From NCBI GenBank assembly GCA_016840095.1, contig JAEOSZ010000006.1:29200-93199 (forward strand): a stretch of DNA of 64,000 nt. The letters run 5' to 3'. This document shows positions 1 through 8,581 of the stretch, piece after piece. The notes below the pieces were generated by a model. It was not told where the DNA came from and made no database searches. It worked only from the letters and a program-made list of their open reading frames with translations. A program made the position numbers and the translations under genes. The stretch comes from Candidatus Heimdallarchaeota archaeon (GTDB taxonomy: Archaea > Asgardarchaeota > Heimdallarchaeia > Heimdallarchaeales > Heimdallarchaeaceae). The stretch's first letter is position 1; every line of letters begins with the position of its first letter.

Positions 1-228
1 AGATAATTTGTTACCGCGATATGTTTCGTAAAGAATGTAAAAATATACAACAAATCCAAATAAAATTGCAGAAACAGAATATCTAAAATATCTATTTTTC
101 AGATATGGGAGAGCAGGACCAAATAAATCATTTAACTTAGACTGAAACCAGTTAGGTTCTCTAGAAGGAATTGGTTCTGAATTGGTTGTTCTTAGTTCAG
201 TATTTTCTTGTAATGAATCATTCAACAT
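1..228 (-). CDS. Membrane protein, N-terminal part (runs off the left edge)
   Basis: This reading frame is open from an ATG at 228 to base 1, giving 76 residues; it is missing from the ORF track because it is cut by the window. A GAGGT ribosome binding site lies 5 bases upstream of the ATG. The first 45 residues are polar and probably cytosolic (MLNDSLQENTELRTTN...). A hydrophobic stretch, YSVSAILFGFVVYFYILY, follows and looks like a first transmembrane helix. The family is not recognisable from this fragment. The length of hydrophobic sequence beyond the edge is unknown, so it could be single- or multi-spanning. Confidence 0.7.
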   Translation of the reverse strand, partial: MLNDSLQENTELRTTNSEPIPSREPNWFQSKLNDLFGPALPYLKNRYFRYSVSAILFGFVVYFYILYETYRGNKLS

Positions 229-379
229 ATTTACCTCATTGATTTTAGTAATCTTCCCAAATCAGAATCAGTTTTACTTTACAATCTTATTGATTAACAA
301 AATATAAACTCTTACAATGTTAAATCTAACGCTTCTTCAAATGCACAGTAATTATTGAAATCGATGAAGTTTGGATTGT

Positions 380-589
380 TCAGTCATCCTCGTAGATTAT
401 ATTATTGTATTTATTATCCACGTTTGGGAATCTAAAATCGGTTGATTGTTTTGATGCATAGTGTTCCCTATAAAAATCTCTTAGTGCAAGTCTTATTGCT
501 TCTGATCTTGAAGCATATCTACCCTGAAGAACCATTTCATCCAGTATTTCAACGAACTCACTCGGTAATCGTATTGAAATCAAATTCAT
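380..589 (-). CDS. Ribbon-helix-helix (CopG/Arc-type) transcriptional regulator
   Basis: A 69-residue protein. The first 40 residues match the ribbon-helix-helix fold: a beta strand MNLISIRLP, then helix FVEILDEMVLQG, a turn YASRSEA and helix IRLALRDFYRE. Such proteins bind DNA as dimers through the paired strands. A GGGG purine run lies 7 bases before the ATG. The C-terminal 25 residues are acidic and poorly ordered. It may regulate itself or the truncated membrane gene just downstream, but no toxin partner is visible beside it, so an antitoxin role is not supported. Confidence 0.75.
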   Translation of the reverse strand: MNLISIRLPSEFVEILDEMVLQGRYASRSEAIRLALRDFYREHYASKQSTDFRFPNVDNKYNNIIYEDD

Positions 590-775
590 CTGTTAACCCC
601 TAAACAAATTTTAATCATCATGTTAATGTACGACTGTGCATTTATAGATTTGTAACACTCTTCGTCCTAGATGATTCAGTGGAATATCATCAATGAAACA
701 GGTTATTTAAGGTTTATGTCGGATGTATATCAGAATCAAAAAAACTAGAATATATTTTCCAGTTTCTTTTCAAGT

Positions 776-1348
776 TTATTTTATAGTAACCTGTTTATTG
801 CATTTCTCACAAGTAATGGTCATACCGCTGCTTAGAGGTTCTTTGCTTTTGCTCAAAATGTTTCCACAGTAACAAACATATCCCTGGAACCTAGCTGGAT
901 TGCCAAATACTAAACCATGATCTGGAACATCTTTTGAAACTAAACTTCCTGCACCTATCATTGAATGTTCTCCAACAGTAATTCCACAGATAATGGTTGC
1001 ATTAGCTCCAATTGAAGCACCTTTTTTCACTAGTGTTGGAACCAACTTCCATTCCGGATTTGTTGCTCGAGGTAGATAATCATTCGTAAAACAAACATGG
1101 GGACCAATAAATACATCATCCTCAAGTGTTACACCATGGTATACTGAAACAAAATTTTGAATTTTGACATTATTACCTATTGTAACTTCAAAATCTACAA
1201 AAGCAGATTTTCCAAAAATACAATCCTTCCCAATAGATGCACCTTTTCTAATTTGAACCTGATGCCATATTTTTGTTCCATCACCAATAGTTACATCATC
1301 CTCAATGAAAGCTGTAGGATGAACAAAATAACCTTTATCAGTATTCAT
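776..1348 (-). CDS. Left-handed beta-helix acetyltransferase with C-terminal zinc ribbon (WbpD/WlbB-like)
   Basis: Hexapeptide repeats run through most of the protein (VTIGDGTKIW, ASIGKDCIFG, VTIGNNVKIQ, VFIGPHVCFTN, ASIGANATII), the signature of trimeric acyl-CoA-dependent acetyltransferases. The order YFVHPTAFIE ... FTNDYLPRA ... GNPAR resembles enzymes that N-acetylate amino sugars of nucleotide-linked sugars, so a role in surface glycan precursor synthesis is likely. The C-terminus carries a CYC...CEKC zinc-ribbon-like pair. The ORF track begins 15 residues earlier (MKRVKLFICLLGFHI); I chose the internal ATG at 1348 because the family normally starts just before YFVHP, but the longer start is possible. 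It follows the E1-like gene by a short gap and may be co-transcribed. Confidence 0.8.
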   Translation of the reverse strand: MNTDKGYFVHPTAFIEDDVTIGDGTKIWHQVQIRKGASIGKDCIFGKSAFVDFEVTIGNNVKIQNFVSVYHGVTLEDDVFIGPHVCFTNDYLPRATNPEWKLVPTLVKKGASIGANATIICGITVGEHSMIGAGSLVSKDVPDHGLVFGNPARFQGYVCYCGNILSKSKEPLSSGMTITCEKCNKQVTIK

Positions 1349-1408
1349 AATGTGAAATCCCAATAAACAGATAAAAAGCTTTACTCTCTTCATTAAGTCA
1401 AAGAAATC

Positions 1409-2164
1409 CTATTGCTTCATACTACAGATACAATTGATATCTCTCTCAACGTCAAAAGTATCAAAACTATTGTATTGCAAATCAGCGTGCAAAATCTTAT
1501 TGGCAAGCAATCTGTTAATGTCTTTAAAAACCAGATATTTTATTGCTTCATTAGCTTCGATTAATCCAAAAAAACCAGCAGTTATTCCCATAATCCCCTC
1601 TTCCCCAGTTGTTGGATATGTTCCTGGGCTAGGTATTTCTTTAAACACACATCGATAACAAGCAGTTTTCTGTGGTAAAACGGTTATCATCTGACCCTCA
1701 AATTGGAATACTCCTCCGATTACAAATGGTATTCCTAGTTTTATACAAGTATCATTAACAAGAAATTTTGTTTCAAAATTATCACTTGATTCAACTATAA
1801 AGTCATAATTTCTAATTATCCCTTCAATATTCTCTCTGTTTAAATGTAGCTCATGCAGTTCTATTTTGATGTCAGAATTTAATTTGGAGAGTTTGATAAG
1901 AGCGGATTCCGTTTTAGCCTTTCCAATATCAGATTCATAATGTAAAATTTGACGGTTCAGATTTGAAAGTTCAACTTTATCTTTATCTAATAAACCTAAA
2001 TTTCCAACACCTGCTGTAGCTAAGTAATATGCTACACTTGAACCCAAACCACCTAAACCAATAATTAAAACTTTACTTGACTTCAACACTTTTTGTCCTT
2101 CAACACCTATATCAGAGATTATAATTTGACGATTGTATTTTGATAATTCTTCTTTACTAAGCAT
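1409..2164 (-). CDS. E1-like adenylyltransferase, ThiF/MoeB/HesA family
   Basis: The Rossmann nucleotide loop VLIIGLGGLGSSVAYYLATAGVG (about residues 32-54), the LSNLNRQ motif and the NYDFIVESSDNFETK segment mark the ThiF/MoeB/E1 fold. These enzymes adenylate the C-terminal Gly-Gly of ubiquitin-like sulfur carriers for molybdopterin, thiamine or tRNA thiolation. CYRC provides half of the usual zinc site; the second pair is altered to CIC near the C-terminus. The ORF track uses a TTG start; an ATG six codons later (2164) has GGTGA 8 bases upstream and is preferred. No ubiquitin-like partner gene is in the window, so the substrate is unknown. Confidence 0.82.
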   Translation of the reverse strand: MLSKEELSKYNRQIIISDIGVEGQKVLKSSKVLIIGLGGLGSSVAYYLATAGVGNLGLLDKDKVELSNLNRQILHYESDIGKAKTESALIKLSKLNSDIKIELHELHLNRENIEGIIRNYDFIVESSDNFETKFLVNDTCIKLGIPFVIGGVFQFEGQMITVLPQKTACYRCVFKEIPSPGTYPTTGEEGIMGITAGFFGLIEANEAIKYLVFKDINRLLANKILHADLQYNSFDTFDVERDINCICSMKQ

Positions 2165-2235
2165 TTTATAGTCACCTAACAATGAGAATCGAATTCAATA
2201 AATCTTTCTTATTAATGAGAAAAACTTGAACATTA

Positions 2236-2640
2236 CTAAATGCTTGCCACATATTCTTTCTCTATTAGTCTTCGAAACTTTTCTATTTTTCCATGAAGTG
2301 TTTTTGCTTCCTTTTCTATAATGTTTGGAAGCCTTCCGAAACCTAGTGCTTTTTCATAGCATTTTGAGAAATAATTAAGCTGAAATACAAGTTGTACAAT
2401 TCGGGCATATTGAAAGACTTGGTCTGGATCAGTCACTAGAGCTACCTTTAGAGAGATCTCATTTTGTTCTTCAGGACTCAAATCAATGTTTAGACCTTCA
2501 CGATTACACTGGTCAAACAACTTATTGAGCATGATGCGCCCTTTTTTCAATACTTGAGCAAGATCTTGAGCAACTTCAGAAAGTCCAGGGACTTCTTTTC
2601 CTATTGTTTCCGCGCTCTCGGTTATACTTTCAAGATGCAT
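2236..2640 (-). CDS. Uncharacterised helical protein
   Basis: A 134-residue, largely alpha-helical, soluble protein with no recognised motif. It begins MHLESITESAETIGKEVPGLSEVAQDLAQ and ends in a charged helix (KTLHGKIEKFRRLIEKEY). The ORF track begins three codons earlier at a GTG. The ATG at 2640 lies about 25 bases downstream of a TATA-like stretch (TTTTTATAATAT on the minus strand), so a leaderless start at or near this ATG is plausible. It sits between the ribophorin-like gene and the E1-like gene on the same strand. No function is proposed. Confidence 0.6.
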   Translation of the reverse strand: MHLESITESAETIGKEVPGLSEVAQDLAQVLKKGRIMLNKLFDQCNREGLNIDLSPEEQNEISLKVALVTDPDQVFQYARIVQLVFQLNYFSKCYEKALGFGRLPNIIEKEAKTLHGKIEKFRRLIEKEYVASI

Positions 2641-2736
2641 TGTTCCCACTTGAGTTTGATATTATAAAAATTGTTACGCTTCTTATAAGTTTTTTCAGAA
2701 TTTCAAGAATAAAAATAAAGAAAAAGAGTTAGAGAT

Positions 2737-4830
2737 TTAAGGCTCTAAAAGCATTCTTAAGCTAATTAGATGACTATCGATTTCATTCTTCATTTTTTCG
2801 ATTGTTTGTGTTCTTTCTCTAACTAGTTTCATATATGATTCTTTTGTCATGCTTTTTTTGACTCTATATTCTTGACGAAGCATACGAAGATTTCTTCTTT
2901 CTTCGTAAAGTTTTCTCTCAGCTATCTCAATCTTCTGGACATGTTCTTTATATCTTCCACCTAGAATTACTAGAGATTCCTTTGTCTTTTTCAGCACTTC
3001 TTCTTCAGCTCTTTGACGTGCTTCTAGTTTAGCAATCAAATCCTTTCCTTCTTTTGCTTTCAATTTCTTTGCAGCTACTTTGGATCTAGTTTCACGTAAT
3101 CGTTCACGTAAAGAGAGTACTTCTTCATATTGTTTAACAAACTCCTCAATCTCATCTATTGGAATGAATTCCCTATCGTCTTCATCAATAACTAAATCCT
3201 TTGCTTTCTTTGTTGACCATCGAATTCCAAGATATATTGCAAAAATTGCTCCTACAATAATTACTTGTAAGAAATAAGTAATCAATATGTTTAATCTTGA
3301 ATATCTAAAGTTAATTATTACTGGTGCATTGTCATTTCCTGAGAAGTTAGTGAATTTGAAACTCATAATTCGTTTGAAACCAAGTGAGGTGAATTTGAAT
3401 TTCTTATCGTAACTGATATACATGTCTTGATATGGATCAGGATTGTTGTACTGTATATCTCCATAAACTGCTCCCTTTGGAAGAACAACATCTACATTGA
3501 GCTCATCAACGGTCCAATTCACAATGGAACATGGCGCAAATTGGAATTTGTAATCAATTGTTCCTGGTTCCTTAGTAGTGAATGTGCCCAAAGAAGATTT
3601 GTAAACAATTGTAAAGTCAAATGTGTCTCCATGGAACAATGGAGTTCTTGGAAAGATAACCAGTGCGTCATGTCCCGGATAAATGCTAGGACGTTGATTA
3701 TAATATCCTGGTTTGAATATGTTATCCTCTCTTTGATAAATCTGATTCAATGAACCGATTTCATCGTATAAATCAATAACTGTTGAGTTAACTGGCATAA
3801 TTATTGGAATTGCATTTAATGCATATAACTTGATAGTTATCTCATTGTAATCATCTGGTTTTTCAGGACCAAGAAAAACGATTGATTGAGTTTCTGTTAT
3901 CCTAACCAAGCCAAAGGGATCAATCTCAATTTTTCTATAAACATTTGTTGATTTAAACAATACTGTGTTAGCAGGATTTTCAATATCTCCTCCAGTACTG
4001 ACTGATGATAAAAAGACATTTAGCATTAAATCATCATCATACGATTGACTATAATTAAATGGGTTTCTAGTCACATTATCCCACTTTAACAAACCAGTTT
4101 CAGCATCATTAATTAGGGTGATTCCTTCTGTAGCATTGTTAGGTGTTATTACATGATCCACATCATCCAGAAACATATCTCCTCCTTGTTTTTCTACCCA
4201 AACCAAACCATCGACAATTGGAATGTTGTTTATTAGTGGATAGAACAATTCCTGATATGTGAGTACCTGTTCATTATTTACTAATTCATAAGTATAAGGA
4301 TAAGCAAATTCAGTATAGACATTAATGAAATACTGATCTCCTGTACTAATACTAGTCAGATCTAAATTGAAGGGAACTCTGAAAGTAGTGTAATTTATGT
4401 GTGTTTGATAGGTATAGTCCCTCATAGCTGTGCCATTTCCTATGCCTTCATAAGAAGCATTTGAAACACGGAAGCTTGTGAATGTTATATTGTCCGTATT
4501 AATATTAGGGAGAGTATAGTTGAAATAAGTAAGACTAGTATTATCATAAATATTCACTTCGATAGAATCTATTAATCCCAAAGTACCATATGTTTGCATC
4601 TCAACAGTTCTATTAACAACTGCAGTTGCATTGAACCCATAGGTAAAATTATTAGCTGAGTTTAAGTAAACTCTTTCACTAATTGGAGTAATGGGATCGC
4701 TTAGAATGTTTGGTTCAGTTGCTGTATTTCCTTCTGAATACCCTTGAACTAAACCTGACATTGTTATTATTGACATCGAAATTACAATTAGTACGGTCAA
4801 AGTAAAAATCTTACTTTTTATTTTCTTCAT
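2737..4830 (-). CDS. Ribophorin I (OST1)-like membrane protein with cytosolic helical domain
   Basis: A 697-residue type I membrane protein: signal peptide (1-30), large extracytosolic region rich in N-x-S/T sequons (30-512), one membrane helix near 513-537, and a charged cytosolic helical tail (538-697). Segments resemble eukaryotic ribophorin I in the same order: VYRKIEIDPFGLVRITETQ, DLYDEIGSL, PRTPLFHGDTFDFTIVY, NVDVVLPKGA, the single helix, then a long helical tail. Ribophorin I is a non-catalytic subunit of the oligosaccharyltransferase, so a role in N-glycosylation of secreted proteins is inferred. GAGG precedes the ATG and a TATA box lies about 50 bases upstream. No STT3 catalytic subunit is visible in the window. 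Confidence 0.78.
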   Translation of the reverse strand: MKKIKSKIFTLTVLIVISMSIITMSGLVQGYSEGNTATEPNILSDPITPISERVYLNSANNFTYGFNATAVVNRTVEMQTYGTLGLIDSIEVNIYDNTSLTYFNYTLPNINTDNITFTSFRVSNASYEGIGNGTAMRDYTYQTHINYTTFRVPFNLDLTSISTGDQYFINVYTEFAYPYTYELVNNEQVLTYQELFYPLINNIPIVDGLVWVEKQGGDMFLDDVDHVITPNNATEGITLINDAETGLLKWDNVTRNPFNYSQSYDDDLMLNVFLSSVSTGGDIENPANTVLFKSTNVYRKIEIDPFGLVRITETQSIVFLGPEKPDDYNEITIKLYALNAIPIIMPVNSTVIDLYDEIGSLNQIYQREDNIFKPGYYNQRPSIYPGHDALVIFPRTPLFHGDTFDFTIVYKSSLGTFTTKEPGTIDYKFQFAPCSIVNWTVDELNVDVVLPKGAVYGDIQYNNPDPYQDMYISYDKKFKFTSLGFKRIMSFKFTNFSGNDNAPVIINFRYSRLNILITYFLQVIIVGAIFAIYLGIRWSTKKAKDLVIDEDDREFIPIDEIEEFVKQYEEVLSLRERLRETRSKVAAKKLKAKEGKDLIAKLEARQRAEEEVLKKTKESLVILGGRYKEHVQKIEIAERKLYEERRNLRMLRQEYRVKKSMTKESYMKLVRERTQTIEKMKNEIDSHLISLRMLLEP

Positions 4831-4878
4831 TATGGAAACCTCGTGTTTCTAATCTTTGTGCCAATGAGGAAGAACGAT

Positions 4879-4886
4879 TTTAAATA
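4879..4886 (-). promoter_or_regulatory. Probable TATA box of the ribophorin I-like gene
   Basis: The minus strand reads AATATTTAAAATCG here, about 50 bases before the ATG at 4830. This places the expected start site some 25 bases upstream of the codon and leaves room for the GAGG ribosome binding site. Assigned by eye only. Confidence 0.4.
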
Positions 4887-5046
4887 TTTTGGCCGTTTAT
4901 ACTTTTTAAATTTTTGAGAATAACTATTAAATCAACTATCTTACTTCAAATATTCGAAATTTGTCAATTTTAGCTTAGTAATAAAGAAATTTGATAAATT
5001 TCAAAACATTCGGAATATTTTTGTATTTTTAGTACATCAATATACT

Positions 5047-5862
5047 GTGTATTCCCTAAAAATATCTCCTGAAAAACTTGCAAGTATGATCGATCACACA
5101 AATCTTAAACCATTTGCAACTAAAAACGATATTCGAAAACTATGTGAAGAAGCATTAGAATTTAATTTTGCAGCTGTTTGTGTTAATTCAGAGCATATAT
5201 CATTTTGTACAGAGATTTTGAAAAAATCTGAAGTTGACATTGCAGCTGTAGTTGGATTTCCTTTGGGTGCTACTACGTCAAAAACAAAAGAGGTAGAGAC
5301 TAGAGAGGCAGTTGGCTTTGGAGCTAATGAAATAGACATGGTTATGGACATTGGGAGCTTTAGAGAAGGTAATTATTTTGAAGTAGGTAAAGACATTGGA
5401 AAGGTAGTTCAAGCTGCAGATGGTGCAATTGTCAAAGTGATTTTAGAAACTGGATTTCTAACAGATGAACAGATCACCAAAGCAAGTGAAATCTCAAAGA
5501 ATTCAGGTGCCCATTATGTAAAAACCTCAACAGGTTTTGGTCCAATGGGAGCCTTTATCGATCATATAATCCTGATGAGGCAAGCTGTTGGTAAAGATTT
5601 AGGCGTTAAGGCAGCTGGAGGAATTAAAACTGCTAGAACAGCTGTAAGATTGATTAATGCGAGCGCAGATAGATTAGGAGCTAGTGCAGGAGTATCGATT
5701 GTAAATCAATTAAGGAAGATAATTGATGAAGGAGGGTGGTTCTACTCAAGCGAAGACAAACCTGAAGACATATACTCTTGGGGAGCAGCAGATTCTAAAA
5801 AACAACCTAAGGATGTATATAACTTTTATATTAAAAAGAAACAAGAATTTATGAAGAGATAG
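5047..5862 (+). CDS. deoC: Deoxyribose-phosphate aldolase
   Basis: Cleaves 2-deoxyribose 5-phosphate to glyceraldehyde 3-phosphate and acetaldehyde, linking deoxynucleoside salvage to glycolysis. The TIM-barrel class I aldolase motifs are present: MIDHTNLKP near the N-terminus, VVGFPLG, EIDMVMDIG, VKVILETG, the Schiff-base lysine in HYVKTSTGFG, and VKAAGGIKT. The start is a GTG at 5047; no ATG is available before the conserved IDHTNLKP segment apart from its own Met. A C-terminal extension of about 40 residues (EDIYSWGAADSKKQPKDVYNFY) goes beyond short bacterial forms. mutS follows 17 bases later, so the two are probably co-transcribed. Confidence 0.93.
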   Translation: MYSLKISPEKLASMIDHTNLKPFATKNDIRKLCEEALEFNFAAVCVNSEHISFCTEILKKSEVDIAAVVGFPLGATTSKTKEVETREAVGFGANEIDMVMDIGSFREGNYFEVGKDIGKVVQAADGAIVKVILETGFLTDEQITKASEISKNSGAHYVKTSTGFGPMGAFIDHIILMRQAVGKDLGVKAAGGIKTARTAVRLINASADRLGASAGVSIVNQLRKIIDEGGWFYSSEDKPEDIYSWGAADSKKQPKDVYNFYIKKKQEFMKR

Positions 5863-5879
5863 CTAAAGAGAGTAGAAAG

Positions 5880-8534
5880 ATGAAGCGTTTTGATGATAGA
5901 AAGCTTAAGCCTAAACTTACTCCAATGATGCAACAGTGGCAAGACATTAAGAAAGAGTATTCAGAGTACATAATATTCTTCAGGGCTGGAGATTTCTATG
6001 AAACTTTTAATGAAGATGCAAAAATTGCTTCAAAGGTTCTCAATATCACGCTTACTGCACGAACACTAGGTGAAAAGAAGTTCCCTCTAGCAGGAGTACC
6101 TTATCATGCAGTAGATGCTTACATTGCCAAAATGGTAGAAAATGGGTATAAGGTGGCAATGGTTGAACAATTGGAAGATCCACAGACAGCAAAGAAAGTT
6201 GTGAAAAGAGGAGTTGTTCAATTAATCTCTAGGGGGACAATTACATTACCTGAATCTTTAGCAAAGGGGCACAACAATTATCTAGTTGCAATTTACAAAG
6301 AAGGAGATTTAATAGGATTATCAGCTCTAGATTTATCTACTGGTGAATTTTTAGTATCAGATTTTGAAGGAGCAAAAGCAAAGAATTTACTGGAAGTTGA
6401 ATTGAACCGACTTAATCCTTCAGAAATTATTGTAACAAAAGATTTCTGGGAGAAATTAAATATCTATTATAATCAATATAAGTGTTCTATCACCTATAAG
6501 GATGATTATTTCTTCGATATTGAACAGAGTCTTCAAGAACTTAAAAGACTGTTTGATGTTCTAAGCTTAGACGGTTATGGTGTAAATGAATTCGTGCCCT
6601 CTATTGGAGCAGCAGGAGCTACTCTCAGATATATTAAAGAAACACAGATGAGGGAAAGTTTTCCTAATATCACAAAAATAAGTCAAATTATAAGTAAGGA
6701 ACACATGGTCCTCGATTTTAATTCAATTAGGAATCTTGAGTTAATAGAAAATCTGAGAGATAGAACTGAATATGGGACCTTGAAACAGGTTCTAGATAAT
6801 TGTAAATCTTCTGGTGGTTCAAGGCTTTTAACTTCATGGTTATTACGTCCAAGTCTTAATCATACAACCATTCAAAGTAGAATTGATGCAACTGAAGAAT
6901 TATTTACTGATTCATTATCAAGAGAAGAATTGAGAAATATTCTTGGTAAAATGAATGATATCGAACGTCTAATTGGTAGAATATGTCTTGGTAGAAATAA
7001 ACCACGAGATTTAATCGCTCTAAGAAATTCATTAGAACTTCTACCAGACATAAAATCGGTTCTGTCAAAATTCAAAACAGCTCTCATAAAAGACATCCAA
7101 AAGAAAATTGATCCATTACCGGAAGTTGTGAAAATAATAGCAACAGGAATCGAGGATGAAGTTCCTGTAAGTATCAAAGATGGAAATGTCATTAGAGAAG
7201 GGTATAATGAGGAATTAGATGAATTAAGAAAAATACAAAGAAGTGGAAAATCATTTCTTACATCATTAGAAGCAAGAGAAAAAGTACGAACTGGAATTAA
7301 GAATTTAAAAGTTCGATACAATAAAGTATTTGGATATTATATCGAAATCCCGAAAGCTTCTGCAAGCAGTGCCCCTCAGGAATATGAGAGAAAACAAACT
7401 CTTGTTAATGCTGAGAGATTTATTACTCCTGAACTTAAAGAATATGAAGAAAAGATTCTAAATGCTGAAGAAAAAATACTTGTTTTGGAAGAAAAATTAT
7501 TTGATCAAATTTCTGAAGAAGTTGCCCAATTTGCTGTAGCTATTCAATTAGATGCAAATTATTGTGCTATGATAGATGTTATCGGGACTTTTGCACAAAA
7601 CGCTGCATATTATGATTATTCAAAGCCAAATATTACCAAGGAGAGCATTATTGAAATTGAGAATGGAAGGCATCCTGTTGTTGAAAGATTATTAGAACAA
7701 TCATCTTTTATTCCAAATGATACTTTGTTAAAGGATGATTCAGAGAGAATTTTGATTATTACTGGTCCAAATATGGGTGGTAAAAGTACACTATTACGAC
7801 AAGTTGCTCTTATAGTTTTGATGGCTCAAATTGGAAGTTTTGTCCCAGCTAGTTCAGCAACAATAGGCTTAACTGATAGAATTTTCACAAGAATAGGAGC
7901 CCATGATGTTTTGGTAGAAAATCGTTCAACATTCATGGTTGAAATGTATGAATGTGCAAACATCCTAAATAATGCAACAGAAAAGAGTTTAGTCATTCTA
8001 GATGAGGTTGGCAGAGGAACATCAACTTATGATGGGGTAGCTATTGCATGGTCAATAACAGAGTATCTTCATGATCACATAGGTAAAAAAGGTCCTAGAA
8101 CCCTTTTTGCTACTCATTATCATGAACTAATAGAATTAGAAGAAAGAATGTCTAGAATCAAAAACTATCATGTTTCAATAAAGAATGTAAATGGAGACAT
8201 TCATTTCCTATACAAAGTGGAAGAAGGAGGTATCAGTGAGAGCTTTGGTATTCACGTAGCATCATTAGCTGGATTACCAAAGGATGTTATAACGAATGCA
8301 AATGATCGCTTATCTTTACTTCATGAACAAGAACTTGAAAAAAGTATAACAAAAGAAACTGATTCTGCAAAAGCAAAAGCCCCAACTAAACGAGTTTCCA
8401 CAAAGCATTCAGCATTCGAAGACATTATAGAAGAAGTTTCCAAATTAGAAATAGATGAAACTACCCCAGTAGAAGCTTTCAAAATCTTAAGTGACCTGGT
8501 TGAAAAAAGTAAAAAATCTTTGAAAACCAAATAA
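5880..8534 (+). CDS. mutS: DNA mismatch repair protein MutS (bacterial MutS1 type)
   Basis: An 884-residue full-length MutS. The mismatch-reading Phe-x-Glu motif is present (GDFYETF, residues 37-43), followed by connector, lever and clamp regions, then the ATPase domain with Walker A GPNMGGKST, Walker B LVILDEVGRGTS and the TLFATHYHE signature. It recognises base mismatches and small loops and recruits MutL. Placement directly before mutL in the same operon supports this. It is of bacterial MutS1 type, which occurs in some mesophilic archaea and is usually attributed to transfer from bacteria. An AGAGAG purine run precedes the ATG. Confidence 0.97.
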   Translation: MKRFDDRKLKPKLTPMMQQWQDIKKEYSEYIIFFRAGDFYETFNEDAKIASKVLNITLTARTLGEKKFPLAGVPYHAVDAYIAKMVENGYKVAMVEQLEDPQTAKKVVKRGVVQLISRGTITLPESLAKGHNNYLVAIYKEGDLIGLSALDLSTGEFLVSDFEGAKAKNLLEVELNRLNPSEIIVTKDFWEKLNIYYNQYKCSITYKDDYFFDIEQSLQELKRLFDVLSLDGYGVNEFVPSIGAAGATLRYIKETQMRESFPNITKISQIISKEHMVLDFNSIRNLELIENLRDRTEYGTLKQVLDNCKSSGGSRLLTSWLLRPSLNHTTIQSRIDATEELFTDSLSREELRNILGKMNDIERLIGRICLGRNKPRDLIALRNSLELLPDIKSVLSKFKTALIKDIQKKIDPLPEVVKIIATGIEDEVPVSIKDGNVIREGYNEELDELRKIQRSGKSFLTSLEAREKVRTGIKNLKVRYNKVFGYYIEIPKASASSAPQEYERKQTLVNAERFITPELKEYEEKILNAEEKILVLEEKLFDQISEEVAQFAVAIQLDANYCAMIDVIGTFAQNAAYYDYSKPNITKESIIEIENGRHPVVERLLEQSSFIPNDTLLKDDSERILIITGPNMGGKSTLLRQVALIVLMAQIGSFVPASSATIGLTDRIFTRIGAHDVLVENRSTFMVEMYECANILNNATEKSLVILDEVGRGTSTYDGVAIAWSITEYLHDHIGKKGPRTLFATHYHELIELEERMSRIKNYHVSIKNVNGDIHFLYKVEEGGISESFGIHVASLAGLPKDVITNANDRLSLLHEQELEKSITKETDSAKAKAPTKRVSTKHSAFEDIIEEVSKLEIDETTPVEAFKILSDLVEKSKKSLKTK

Positions 8535-8581
8535 CAAAAATTTATTTGGGTTCAATTAAACCAATGAATATCTGTGATTTT

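Noticed and set aside
380-589. Ribbon-helix-helix protein considered as an antitoxin
   Set aside because: No small toxin-like gene overlaps or adjoins it on either side within the window.
590-775. TGATGA and CTGA motifs on the minus strand, resembling a C/D box guide RNA
   Set aside because: Only about 7-8 bases separate the two boxes, too few for a guide, and no second box pair or terminal stem is present.
3427-3753. 108-residue plus-strand ORF inside the ribophorin I-like gene
   Set aside because: Antisense to a gene whose own frame shows signal peptide, membrane helix and family motifs.
6872-7321. 149-residue minus-strand ORF inside mutS
   Set aside because: A shadow of mutS; its Ser/Leu/Phe-rich translation is typical of antisense frames.
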